Below are positions 23,721 through 32,442 of a stretch of 64,000 nt of DNA, piece by piece. Source of the DNA: JBBRYW01 sp038253945. GTDB taxonomy: Bacteria > Actinomycetota > Thermoleophilia > Gaiellales > Gaiellaceae. The stretch covers positions 225,334 through 289,333 of the forward strand of contig JBBSGR010000003.1 in NCBI GenBank assembly GCA_038253945.1. The letters are read 5' to 3'. Each line of letters starts with the position of its first letter. Within the stretch, counting starts at the first letter, position 1. A program made the translations under genes and the position numbers. The notes beneath the pieces are model-generated. The model saw only the letters and a list, made by a program, of their open reading frames with translations, did not search any database and was not told where the DNA came from.

Positions 23721-25430
23721 CTAGGCGCCGGCGCCGGGAAGCGCGACGCCGTGCTCCCCCGCCGCCTCGAGCGCCTCCTCGTAGCCTGCGTCGGCGTGCC
23801 GGACGACTCCCGTTCCGGGGTCCGCGGTCAGCACACGGTCGAGTCGCTCGGCCGCCTCGTCGGTGCCGTCGGCGACCACGACCATTCCCGCGTGGATCGA
23901 GTTGCCGATTCCGACGCCGCCGCCGTGGTGCACGCTGACCCAGGTCGCGCCGGCTGCCGTGTTGAGCAGCGCGTTCAGAATCGGCCAGTCGGCGATCGCG
24001 TCGGACCCGTCGCGCATCGCCTCCGTCTCGCGGTACGGGGACGCGACCGAGCCCGAGTCGAGGTGATCGCGCCCGATGACGACCGGCGCCGCCACGCGCC
24101 CGGACCGAACGAGGTCGTTGATCGCGAGCCCCGCTCGGGCTCGCGCGCCGAGCCCGAGCCAGCAGATCCTGGCGGGAAGCCCCTGGAAGACCACCCGCTC
24201 CCGAGCAAGCTCGAGCCACTGCTGAAGCGAGGCATCCTCCGGAAACAGCGTTCGCAGCGCCTCGTCGATGACCGTGATGTCGGCCGCCTCCCCCGACAGG
24301 GCGGCCCAACGGAACGGCCCGACGCCGCGACAGAAGAGCGGCCGGATATAGGCCGGGACGAATCCCGGGTATGTGAACGCTTCCTCGACTCCTGCCTCCT
24401 GCGCCTCCCCCCTCAGGTTGTTGCCATAATCGAAAACATAGCTGCCTGCCCGGACGTACTCGAGCATGGCTTCGACGTGGCGAACGATCGAGGCTCGGGC
24501 GCGCCGGAGATATCCCTCAGGATCCGACTCGCGCAGCTTCTCGGCCTCCTCGACCGACAGCCCCGCCGGCACGTAGCCGTTCAGCGGATCGTGGGCGGCC
24601 GTCTGATCGGTCACGAGATCGAAGTGCTCGCGGCGCCGGGCGAGCTCGGGAACGATCTCGGCGGCATTGCCCAGCAGGCCGATCGAGAGCGGACGACCGG
24701 CGCTCGCGGCATCGCGTACGCGGGCGAGCGCATCGTCGAGGGATTCGGCGGCCTCGTCGAGGTAGCGGGTTCGAAGCCTTCGCTCGATGCGAGCCGGGTC
24801 GACCTCGACGCAGAGAATCACGCCGCCCGCCATCGTCGCCGCAAGCGGCTGCGCGCCGCCCATGCCGCCGAGCCCGGCTGTCAGGATCGTGCGCCCGCTC
24901 AGATCCGCGGAGCCGAAATGCTTCTCACCGGCTGCGGCAAACGTCTGGTACGTCCCCTGCAGGATCCCCTGCGTCCCGATGTAGATCCAGCTTCCGGCCG
25001 TCATCTGGCCGAACATCGTCAGCCCGAGGGCGTCGAGCCGACGGAACTCGTCCGGGGTTGCCCAGCGCGGAACGAGCAGCGAGTTGGCGATCAGCACCCT
25101 CGGCGCACCGGAGTGCGTGCGGAACACGCCGACCGGCTTGCCGCTCTGAACGAGCAGCGTCTCGTCGTCGGCGAGCGTCAGCAGCGAGCGGACCAGCGCG
25201 CGGAGCGCCTCGTGGCTCCGGGCCGCCTTGCCGGACCCGCCGTAGACGACGAGCTCCTCGGGGCGCTCGGCCACCTCGGCGTCCAGGTTGTTCAGCAGCA
25301 TCCGGAGCGGCGCTTCCGTCGACCAGGAGCCGGCGTTCAAGGTGGCTCCGCGCGGCGCACGGATACGGGAGAGATCGCCGCACAACCGCTCGACGACCGT
25401 CTCGATGCCTGCGTCCGCGAGCGCGGTCAC
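23721..25430 (-). CDS. hutU: Urocanate hydratase
   Basis: 569 residues from GTG 25430, close to the usual 555. It adds water to urocanate using a tightly bound NAD+ as electrophile (step 2 of histidine breakdown). Family landmarks: RAPRGATLNAGSWSTEAPLR near the start, YGGSGKAARS, QSGKPVGVFRTH, GGMGGAQPLAATMAGG (NAD-binding), DQTAAHDPLNGYVP, and WVSVHHGGGVGIGNSIHAG. GTG 25430 overlaps the TGA of the small membrane-protein gene by 4 nt, which fixes the start; the longer upstream frame reads into that gene. Confidence 0.96.
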   Translation of the reverse strand: MTALADAGIETVVERLCGDLSRIRAPRGATLNAGSWSTEAPLRMLLNNLDAEVAERPEELVVYGGSGKAARSHEALRALVRSLLTLADDETLLVQSGKPVGVFRTHSGAPRVLIANSLLVPRWATPDEFRRLDALGLTMFGQMTAGSWIYIGTQGILQGTYQTFAAAGEKHFGSADLSGRTILTAGLGGMGGAQPLAATMAGGVILCVEVDPARIERRLRTRYLDEAAESLDDALARVRDAASAGRPLSIGLLGNAAEIVPELARRREHFDLVTDQTAAHDPLNGYVPAGLSVEEAEKLRESDPEGYLRRARASIVRHVEAMLEYVRAGSYVFDYGNNLRGEAQEAGVEEAFTYPGFVPAYIRPLFCRGVGPFRWAALSGEAADITVIDEALRTLFPEDASLQQWLELARERVVFQGLPARICWLGLGARARAGLAINDLVRSGRVAAPVVIGRDHLDSGSVASPYRETEAMRDGSDAIADWPILNALLNTAAGATWVSVHHGGGVGIGNSIHAGMVVVADGTDEAAERLDRVLTADPGTGVVRHADAGYEEALEAAGEHGVALPGAGA

Positions 25431-25666
25431 CGTCTGCGACGCTCCTCTTCGAGCCTCGAGCGGAACTTCCACCAGTTCCAGCCCGTCGCGAGCAGGAAGA
25501 AGCCGGCAGCGAACGCGACCCCGCGAAGGAGATTGCCCCCCGTGGCGTACGCGACGACCACGATCAGCCCCGCGAGCACGCCGTAGAGGATCGCGCTGTC
25601 TCGGTAGGGACGCTTCGGAACCGGCAGCCCGGCATCGAGCGAACGCCTGCGAAGTCGCCGACTCAC
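25427..25666 (-). CDS. Small two-helix membrane protein inside the hut operon
   Basis: 79 residues. Basic N-terminus (SRRLRRRSLDAG), then two hydrophobic segments (AILYGVLAGLIVVVAYAT and LLRGVAFAAGFFLLATGW) and a charged end. Its ATG overlaps the hutH stop by 4 nt and its stop overlaps the hutU GTG by 4 nt, so it is translated as part of the operon. I do not know it as a hut component. It could affect urocanate or histidine transport or anchor an enzyme; no evidence decides. Confidence 0.75.
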   Translation of the reverse strand: MSRRLRRRSLDAGLPVPKRPYRDSAILYGVLAGLIVVVAYATGGNLLRGVAFAAGFFLLATGWNWWKFRSRLEEERRRR

Positions 25667-27207
25667 TCGAGCGCTCCCAGCTCGGCCTCGACGGCCGCGA
25701 CGAGCGAGCCGTCCCGAAGCGCCGCCGCGACGGCTTCGATGTCCGGCGCGAGAGGCCGATCGTCGTGAAGGCGGGCCGAGAGGGCGCGAACCGCCTCGCG
25801 CGTCGTCCGAACCCCGACCCCGGGCTCGAGGGGCGCCAGGAACTCGACCGCCTGCGCACCCGCGAGCAGCTCGATCGCGAGCACCCGCTCAGCGTTCGCG
25901 AGTACCTGCCACGCCTTCAGCCCGGCGGCGTTTCCCATCGACACGTGATCCTCCTGCCCCGCACTGGTGGGAATCGAGTCGACGCTCGCGGGGTGGCACA
26001 GGACCTTGTTCTCGCTGACGAGCGAGGCCGCGACGTACTGCGGGATCATGAAGCCCGAGTTCAGCCCGCCGTCGCTGGTCAGAAACGCCGGCAGCCCGCC
26101 CGAGAGACTCGGGTTGACGAGGCGCTCGACCCTCCGCTCGGAGATGTTCGAGAGCTCCGATACGGCCATCGCGAGGGCGTCGAGGGCAAACGCAAGAGGC
26201 TGGCCATGGAAGTTCCCGTTCGAGACGAGCATCCCGTCGTCGACCAGCACGAGCGGATTATCCGTCGCGGCGTTCAGCTCGACGCCGACGGTGTACGCGA
26301 CGTAGTCGAGGAGATCGCGAGCGGCGCCGTGCACTTGCGGGGCGCAGCGAAGCGAGTAGGCGTCCTGCACTTGATCGCACCAGCGGTGCGACTCAATCAC
26401 GGCGGACTCTGCGAGCAGACGAAGCACGTTGGCCGCCGAGGCCAGTTGGCCCCGGAGCGGCCGCAGCTCGTGGATCTGGGGAATGAAGCTCGTCCGCGAG
26501 CCCTGCAGCGCCTCGAGCGACACGGCGCACGCGAGATCGGCCGCCTTGGCGAGCCGCTGCGCCCGCACGAGGCCCAGCGCAGCGAAAGCCGCCATGAACT
26601 GCGTCCCGTTCACGAGCGAGAGCCCTTCCTTGGCGATCAGGCGGGTGGGCTCGAGCCCGACCGCGGCGAGCGCTTCCCGTCCCGGCAGAAGCCGCCCGTC
26701 CACCCACGCCTCCCCCTCGCCGACCAGCGGCAGCGCAAGATGCGCGAGGGGGGCGAGATCTCCGCTCGCGCCGACCGAGCCGCGGGCCGGCACGCGGGGC
26801 AGCACGCCGCGGTTGAGACACTCCAGGAGCAGCTCGACCGTCTCGGCGCGCGCGCCGGAGCAGCCCTTCGCGAGCGTGTTGACTCGCATCAGCATCGCGG
26901 CGCGAACGATCTCGTCCGGATAGGGCTCCCCCACCCCCGCCGCATGGCTTCGCAGCAGCCGGAGCTGCAGCTCGTCCGTCAGCTCCTCGGGAATCGCTCG
27001 GGAGACGAACCGGCCAACACCCGTGTTGACGCCGTAGGTGTGCTCGCGCGCGCCGTAGCGCGTCCGGTCGACGAGCTCCCGCGCAACCCCCATGCGGTCG
27101 CGCGCGCCAGCGGAGAGCGTGGCCGCGCCGCCATCCACAGCGACGGCCCAGACGTCGTCGACGCAGAGATCCTCTCCGCTGACCGAGACGGCCGTCCGCT
27201 GCGCCAT
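25663..27207 (-). CDS. hutH: Histidine ammonia-lyase
   Basis: 514 residues, ATG 27207. It removes ammonia from histidine to give urocanate. The Ala147-Ser148-Gly149 triad in RGSVGASGDLAPLAH forms the MIO electrophile; YGVNTGVGRF, GCSGARAETVELLLECLN and the C-terminal SAGQEDHVSMG motif are typical. First gene of hutH-small protein-hutU. It is divergent from an MFS gene with 49 nt between starts, so promoters overlap and may share a regulator. Confidence 0.96.
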   Translation of the reverse strand: MAQRTAVSVSGEDLCVDDVWAVAVDGGAATLSAGARDRMGVARELVDRTRYGAREHTYGVNTGVGRFVSRAIPEELTDELQLRLLRSHAAGVGEPYPDEIVRAAMLMRVNTLAKGCSGARAETVELLLECLNRGVLPRVPARGSVGASGDLAPLAHLALPLVGEGEAWVDGRLLPGREALAAVGLEPTRLIAKEGLSLVNGTQFMAAFAALGLVRAQRLAKAADLACAVSLEALQGSRTSFIPQIHELRPLRGQLASAANVLRLLAESAVIESHRWCDQVQDAYSLRCAPQVHGAARDLLDYVAYTVGVELNAATDNPLVLVDDGMLVSNGNFHGQPLAFALDALAMAVSELSNISERRVERLVNPSLSGGLPAFLTSDGGLNSGFMIPQYVAASLVSENKVLCHPASVDSIPTSAGQEDHVSMGNAAGLKAWQVLANAERVLAIELLAGAQAVEFLAPLEPGVGVRTTREAVRALSARLHDDRPLAPDIEAVAAALRDGSLVAAVEAELGALE

Positions 27208-27256
27208 CGGCGGCCAGTGTAGACGGCCCGCCCGGCCGGCCGGGCAAACTCGCCCC

Positions 27257-28507
27257 GTGGTCGACAATCTCAGTCCGGGCGAGCTCGACCCCGTGGCTGC
27301 GGGTCCTGTGCCGCCGCAGGAGCGCGCCCTTGCGCTGCTCGGACGCCGTGACTTCCGCCACGTGTACCTCGCGGCGCTCGTGAGCGAGCTGGGCGACGCT
27401 TTCCAGTACATCGCACTGATGTGGGTCGCCCTCGTCGCGGGTGGCCCGCTCGGCGTCATCGCCGTTCGCCTGGGGGACAGCGTGCCGGCGCTCGTCTTCG
27501 GCTTTCACGGGGGCCTGATCGCCGACCGGCTCGATCGGAGGCGGACGATGATCGTGGCCGATGTCGTTCGCGCCGCGACGCTCGTTCCTGTCGCCCTGGG
27601 CGGACTCACCGGACACCTCCCGTTGTGGGGCCTCGTAGCGGCAGCCTTCTTCCTGACGGCTGCGACGAGCTATTTCGAGCCCGCCTACGGGGCGCTCTTG
27701 CCAGGGCTCGTCGAGCGGCGGAACGTCCAGGCGGCGAACGGCCTCGTGCAGGCGACGAACGCGACCGTCTCGGTCGGCAGTTGGGCGCTCGCCGCCGCCC
27801 TGCTCGCGTTCCTCCCGATCTCGGTCTTCTTCGCTGTCAACGCCGCCTCGTTCGTCCTGTCCGCGCTTCTCATCGGCCGCGTGCGCGCACAACCGCGGCG
27901 GGCAGAGACGACCGCGCGTCCGCGCATTCGCGAGGGCTTCTCCGCGCTCCGGCCGCGACCGATGCTCGCCGCCGCAGTGGCCGCTGTCGCGGTGGCGGTC
28001 ACGATCTCGTCGGGGACCTGGATTGTCGGCGTGCCAACGCTCGTGCGAGACGCCCTTCACGGCGGGGCGGGAAGCTTCTCGCTCCTCGCCGCCTCCTACG
28101 CCGTCGGCGCCACTGCCTCGGGTCTGTTCCTCGGCCGACGTCCGATTCGCCGGAAGGCGCTCGCCTCCCTCCTCGCCTGGACGCTCTACGCGCCGGCCTA
28201 CGCGCTGCTCGCTACCGCCGGCTCCCTGTTGCCCGCGCTCGCCGGTGCGGCCGTGGCCGGGCTCGCACAGAGCCTTGCGATCATCCTCGTCACCGCCGCG
28301 GCCCAGGAAGCGCTTCCCGATGCCCTCCTCGGGCGCGTGACAGGGCTCATCTCGCTCCTCCGCACAGGCGCCCACGCCACCGGGCTCCTGCTAGTCGCGC
28401 CCCTCTTCGCGATCGTCGCGCCCCACACCGTCTTCGCGGCGGCGGGCCTCGCGATCGCGCTCGTCGGCCTGGCCGGCGCGATTCTCGCCGCGCGCTCGCT
28501 ACCCTGA
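27257..28507 (+). CDS. MFS efflux-type transporter (EntS/MFS_3-like)
   Basis: 416 residues from GTG 27257. 10-12 hydrophobic segments; the N-half FRHVYLAALVSELGDAFQYI and the loop GLIADRLDRRRTMI are typical of the MFS_3 group that includes enterobactin and macrolide exporters. Its place divergent from hutH might suggest a link with histidine use, but this group mainly exports. The SpoIID-like gene follows 9 nt later. Confidence 0.82.
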   Translation: MVDNLSPGELDPVAAGPVPPQERALALLGRRDFRHVYLAALVSELGDAFQYIALMWVALVAGGPLGVIAVRLGDSVPALVFGFHGGLIADRLDRRRTMIVADVVRAATLVPVALGGLTGHLPLWGLVAAAFFLTAATSYFEPAYGALLPGLVERRNVQAANGLVQATNATVSVGSWALAAALLAFLPISVFFAVNAASFVLSALLIGRVRAQPRRAETTARPRIREGFSALRPRPMLAAAVAAVAVAVTISSGTWIVGVPTLVRDALHGGAGSFSLLAASYAVGATASGLFLGRRPIRRKALASLLAWTLYAPAYALLATAGSLLPALAGAAVAGLAQSLAIILVTAAAQEALPDALLGRVTGLISLLRTGAHATGLLLVAPLFAIVAPHTVFAAAGLAIALVGLAGAILAARSLP

Positions 28508-28516
28508 GCGGCCGCC

Positions 28517-29887
28517 GTGCGCCTCCGCATCGTCCTGCTCGCGACCATCCTGGGCGGACTCGCCTGCCAACCCGCCGCGCGTGCGGCATTCCTGGTCGTC
28601 AAGGGGCGCGGCTGGGGCCACGGGATCGGTATGGGCCAGTTCGGCGCCGAGGGCTTCGCGCTGCGCGGCTGGTCACATGCCCGGATCCTCGCGCACTACT
28701 ACCCCAGAACCACCCTCCGGAGAGTCCCCGACCGGACGATCCGCGTGCTGATCGTCCAGGGGAGAAGCCGGGTCGGGATCGCCTCACGTCGGCCGTACCG
28801 GATTCGCGACGCGGCCGGCCGATCGTGGACACTGCCCGAGAGGAGGATCCTCCTGACCCCGGGGCCGCACCTCCGCCTGGGCGGACGCAAGGTCGCACTG
28901 CGCCTGCCGCTGACGATCGAGCCGGGCGCCGGCCCTCTCCGGGTCGACAACCGCGGCTATCGCGGGTCGCTGACCGTGGTGCGGGCCGGGCACGCGCTGT
29001 CGGTCGTCGACACCCTCAGCCTCGAGCTGTACCTCCGCGGGGTCGTCGGCTGGGAGATGCCGCATCGCTGGGCGCCGGCCGCGCTCGCGGCACAGGCCGT
29101 CGCTGCGCGCTCGTACGCCCTCTCGACGCTCCGTCCAGGGCAGGAGTTCGACCTTTTCGCCGATACGCGCGACCAGGTCTACGGCGGAATCCGTGCCGAG
29201 TACGCGTCGACTGCGCGAGCGGTTTCCGAGACGTCCGGACAGGTGTTGCTCTGGCGAGGACAGGTTGCGCGCGCGTACTACTCGTCGACATCCGGCGGCC
29301 GGACGCAGGCCCTTGCCGACGCGCTGCCCGGCGTCTCCCCGGTCCCCTACCTCGTCTCGGTCAGCGACCCCTACGACTCGCTCTCGCCGCGCCATCGCTG
29401 GGGGCCGTTCCGCTTCTCCCGAGCACGAGTCGGCTCACTCCTCCACGTGCCGAGGCCGATCTCGGTCGGGCTGACGCGAAATGCATCGGACCGGGTCGCC
29501 ACCGTCGTCCTCCGCTGGCGAGGCGGGATCACTCGGATCGCGGGGCGCGAGTTCCAGCGGAAGCTCGACCTGCCCTCCACCTGGTTCTCGGTGCAGCCCC
29601 TGAGCGGCTCACGCACAGCACCTCACGTGCACCGGACGATCCGCGGACGCCTCCGCGGCTGGCTCGTCGTGCTGCAAAGCGTACCTCTGTCCGACGGGCC
29701 AACCGGACTGCGAGCACTTGCCAGGAAGGCGCACGCCCGCGTCTTTCGCTCGTCCGACTTGCCGGGTCTGCGCCCCGGCTACTACGTTGCCGCAGCCGGG
29801 CCGTTCCGATCGGAGACCGTGGCCCGTCAGCTAGCAGCGCGCCTGGAGCTGCGCTTCCCCGGCGCCTACGCGCACCGGCTCAGCTGA
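28517..29887 (+). CDS. SpoIID/LytB-domain secreted protein
   Basis: 456 residues from GTG 28517. Signal peptide (LRIVLLATILGGLACQPAA; the Cys may be a lipobox, but -3/-2/-1 is only partly right). GRGWGHGIGMGQFGAEGFAL lies at the mature N-terminus, while SLELYLRGVVGWEMPHRW and AALAAQAVAARSYALSTL follow in the middle; in SpoIID the WGHG segment normally comes last. The family includes the peptidoglycan lytic transglycosylase of sporulation and activators of cell-wall amidases. The last 80 residues (after 375) look like a SPOR-type repeat. Overlaps the next convergent gene by 8 nt. Confidence 0.85.
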   Translation: MRLRIVLLATILGGLACQPAARAAFLVVKGRGWGHGIGMGQFGAEGFALRGWSHARILAHYYPRTTLRRVPDRTIRVLIVQGRSRVGIASRRPYRIRDAAGRSWTLPERRILLTPGPHLRLGGRKVALRLPLTIEPGAGPLRVDNRGYRGSLTVVRAGHALSVVDTLSLELYLRGVVGWEMPHRWAPAALAAQAVAARSYALSTLRPGQEFDLFADTRDQVYGGIRAEYASTARAVSETSGQVLLWRGQVARAYYSSTSGGRTQALADALPGVSPVPYLVSVSDPYDSLSPRHRWGPFRFSRARVGSLLHVPRPISVGLTRNASDRVATVVLRWRGGITRIAGREFQRKLDLPSTWFSVQPLSGSRTAPHVHRTIRGRLRGWLVVLQSVPLSDGPTGLRALARKAHARVFRSSDLPGLRPGYYVAAAGPFRSETVARQLAARLELRFPGAYAHRLS

Positions 29888-30755
29888 GCAGCCGAAGCTC
29901 GAGCACATGGGAGGCGTCGAAACCGTCGATCTCGAGGGCCGCGCCGGCCGCCGCCACCGCTGCGCCGGCGGGCATCAGACCGACGAGCTCCGAGCCAACG
30001 ACCTCCGCGCCTCGGCCCTCGGCCTCGGCCCTCACGCGAGCGACGATCTCGTGCAGCGCCGAGGCCCCGTAATCCTCGACGTTCATGCTCACCTGCACCA
30101 AGCCGGCGCCCGGCAGGTCAAGGCCGAGCGCCCGCAGGCCCGTGAAGCCGCCGCCCGACTCGCGCACGACGGCCGCGACGTCGCGGGCGACCCCGACGCC
30201 GACGCCACGCAGGTTCACGTTGAAGGCGATCAGAGGCTGACGAGCGCCGATCAGGACACCGCCGGCGCTCGGATGCAGCCGGCCGGGCCCGAAGTCAGGC
30301 GCGAGCTCTCCGCTCTCGATGCGGCGCGCGAGCTCGGCCGGGCCGCCGCTACGGAAGTACGCGGGACCCCGCCCGGGCGCGCCGTAGAGAAAGACCGGAA
30401 GTCCGAGCTCGGAGCCGGCCCGGCGGGCGAGCTCGGTGGCTGCCGCTCGGGCCCGATCCATGTCCTCGGGCCGGATGGGCACCACCGGGACGACGTCGGC
30501 AGCTCCGATCCGGGGGTGCGCTCCGTCATGCCGGCGCAGGTCGATCCGGTCGAGCGCGCAAGCGATGCCCGCGAGCAACGCGGCCACCAGCGCATCCTCG
30601 TCTCCAACAAGCGTGAAGACGGAGCGGTGGTGGTCCGCGTCCGCGTGGACGTCGAGCAGATCCGCGTGTCCCGCCATGGCGTCCGCCAGCGCGTCGATCG
30701 TCGCCCGCTCACGCCCCTCCGAGAAGTTGGGCACGGACTCGAGCGGCAGCCGCAC
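29880..30755 (-). CDS. Glutamate formimidoyltransferase
   Basis: 291 residues from GTG 30755. It transfers the formimino group of formiminoglutamate to tetrahydrofolate, the last step of this type of histidine breakdown. N-terminal LESVPNFSEGRE and DGAHPRIGA with His80 (equivalent to the catalytic His of the mammalian enzyme) are clear; NVNLRGVGVGVARDVAAVV belongs to the C-terminal half. The cyclodeaminase domain of the animal enzyme is absent. I chose GTG 30755 because it fits the family N-terminus; ATG 30776 would add seven residues and overlap the divergent methyltransferase start. Confidence 0.92.
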   Translation of the reverse strand: MRLPLESVPNFSEGRERATIDALADAMAGHADLLDVHADADHHRSVFTLVGDEDALVAALLAGIACALDRIDLRRHDGAHPRIGAADVVPVVPIRPEDMDRARAAATELARRAGSELGLPVFLYGAPGRGPAYFRSGGPAELARRIESGELAPDFGPGRLHPSAGGVLIGARQPLIAFNVNLRGVGVGVARDVAAVVRESGGGFTGLRALGLDLPGAGLVQVSMNVEDYGASALHEIVARVRAEAEGRGAEVVGSELVGLMPAGAAVAAAGAALEIDGFDASHVLELRLLS

Positions 30756-30774
30756 CCGACATAGTCTAGGAGGC

Positions 30775-31362
30775 ATGAAGGCCTACTACGATCGGCGTGC
30801 CCCGGAGTACGACGACTGGTGGCTGGGCGCCGGCCTCCATGCCGGGCGCATACGGCCGGGCTGGCGCGAGGAAGTCGACGATCTCTCCCGGCTGCTCGAA
30901 GAGCTGCCCCCCGCCAGGACGCTCGACGTCGCCTGTGGAACAGGCTTTCTCACCCGGCTGCTTCGCGGAGACGTGATCGGCCTCGATCACAGCGAGCGGA
31001 TGCTCGAGCTCGCCCGCGGGCGGGCGCCCGAGGCCCACTTCGTCCGCGGTGACGCACTCGCGCTTCTGTTCGGCGACTCCTCGTTCGAGCGAGTCTTCAC
31101 GGCGCACTTCTACGACCATCTGGACGCCGAGGAGCGGGCACGGTTTCTCGCCGAGGCGCGGCGCGTCGCGCCCGAGCTCGTCGTCGTCGACTCCGCCAGG
31201 CGCGAGGGAGTCGAGGCGGAGCAGATCCAGGAGCGCGTCCTCAAGGACGGCTCTCGCTGGACCGTCCTCAAGCGCTACTTCACCGGAGACGAGCTCGCCG
31301 CCGAGCTCGGCGGCGGTGAGGTGCTGCTCGACGGCCGGTGGTTCGTCGCCGTGCGAGCGTGA
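30775..31362 (+). CDS. Class I SAM-dependent methyltransferase
   Basis: 195 residues, ATG 30775 behind TAGGAGG. Motif I (LDVACGTGF, 50-58), then DVIGLDHSERMLELAR (binding the ribose of SAM) and the GDALALLFGDSSFERVFTAH segment are typical of small Rossmann-fold methyltransferases. Substrate unknown. It overlaps the next gene by 4 nt (GTGA). Confidence 0.85.
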   Translation: MKAYYDRRAPEYDDWWLGAGLHAGRIRPGWREEVDDLSRLLEELPPARTLDVACGTGFLTRLLRGDVIGLDHSERMLELARGRAPEAHFVRGDALALLFGDSSFERVFTAHFYDHLDAEERARFLAEARRVAPELVVVDSARREGVEAEQIQERVLKDGSRWTVLKRYFTGDELAAELGGGEVLLDGRWFVAVRA

Positions 31363-31967
31363 CGCGCCGGCGCTCGTCGTACTACTCGCTCGCCTCCCTG
31401 CAGCGCGACAACCATGTCTGCCGCGCGTGCGCCGACGCCGGCTATCCGCTCGAGTCCCTGCCCGTCGCCTCGTGCTTCATGGAGCAGCGTGCGTACATCC
31501 TCGGTCAGGCGCCGGGCATCGTGGAGGGCGGCGAGCGGCGGCCGTGGCGCGGCCGCGCCGGAGGCACGCTGCGCCGGTGGCTCGGGATGGAGGAAAACGA
31601 GTTCTACGCCACCTTCTACTGCGCCTCGGTGACGCGCTGCTATCCCGGGAAGGCGCCGTCCGGCCGCGGCGACCGTGCGCCGACGCCGCATGAGCAGCAG
31701 CTCTGCTCGTTCTGGCGCGACTGGGAGCTCCGCTTGCTCCGACCACAGCTCATCGTCCCGGTCGGGGGCATGGCAGTGCGTCACCTGCTTGGCGCACGCT
31801 CGATCAGCGACGCGGTCGGCAGGCGCTTCTCTCTCGGCGAGGCGGTCGCCGTTCCGCTACCGCATCCATCGGGCGCGAGTAGCTGGCTCAACGATCCGGC
31901 GAACCGCGCGCGCGTCGAGGAGGCCGTCGTGCGAGTTCGCGAGGAGCTCGCCCGGCTTCGTGGATAA
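31359..31967 (+). CDS. Uracil-DNA glycosylase-superfamily protein
   Basis: 202 residues from GTG 31359. YILGQAPGIVEGGERRPWRG followed by RAGGTLRRWLG is motif 1 of the family 4/5-type enzymes; LIVPVGGMAVRHLLG and PLPHPSGASSWLND provide the later motifs with the HPS catalytic loop. Cys21 and Cys24 (CRAC) plus Cys88 and Cys94 could hold a 4Fe-4S cluster as in family 4. It would remove uracil or deaminated bases from DNA. Coupled to the methyltransferase by a 4-nt overlap. Confidence 0.85.
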   Translation: MTRRRSSYYSLASLQRDNHVCRACADAGYPLESLPVASCFMEQRAYILGQAPGIVEGGERRPWRGRAGGTLRRWLGMEENEFYATFYCASVTRCYPGKAPSGRGDRAPTPHEQQLCSFWRDWELRLLRPQLIVPVGGMAVRHLLGARSISDAVGRRFSLGEAVAVPLPHPSGASSWLNDPANRARVEEAVVRVREELARLRG

Positions 31968-31974
31968 TCGGCGT

Positions 31975-32442
31975 GTGCAGCGGGTCAACCTGTTCGAAGC
32001 GGAGCTCACGCACGACGCCGACGACCCGGAAGGCTACGAGGCCGGGTACGCGCGCCTCGCGCCGCTGATCGGAGGCGCATTACTCGGCGCGACGATCTAC
32101 GAGCTGCCTCCGGGACAGAGCAACTGCCCGTACCACTACGAGTACGGCAACGAGGAATGGCTGCTCGTGCTCGAGGGCCGGCTCACCATGCGCCACCCCG
32201 AGGGTGAGCAGGAGCTGGAGCGCGGAGACGTCGTTTGCTTCTCGGCCGGGCCCGAGGGGGCGCACAAGTTGACGAACCGGACGGACGCGCCCGTCCGCGT
32301 GCTGATGTTCTCGACCCAGCACGAGCCATCAGTCGGCGTCTACCCGGACAGCGACAAGATCGGCGTCTGGCCGGGGGATCGGCGCGACAACGTCCTCGTG
32401 CGCCGCGACAGCGCGGTCGACTACTGGGAGGGCGAGGTCTAG
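31975..32442 (+). CDS. Cupin-domain protein
   Basis: 155 residues from GTG 31975, 7 nt after the glycosylase gene. CPYHYEYGNEEWLLVLEGRL (cupin motif 1 with His and Glu) and GDVVCFSAGPEGAHKLTNRT (motif 2) form one barrel. The tail YPDSDKIGVW resembles cupins tied to sugar or nucleotide metabolism, but the ligand is not evident. Overlaps the convergent cyclase gene by 4 nt. Confidence 0.8.
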   Translation: MQRVNLFEAELTHDADDPEGYEAGYARLAPLIGGALLGATIYELPPGQSNCPYHYEYGNEEWLLVLEGRLTMRHPEGEQELERGDVVCFSAGPEGAHKLTNRTDAPVRVLMFSTQHEPSVGVYPDSDKIGVWPGDRRDNVLVRRDSAVDYWEGEV

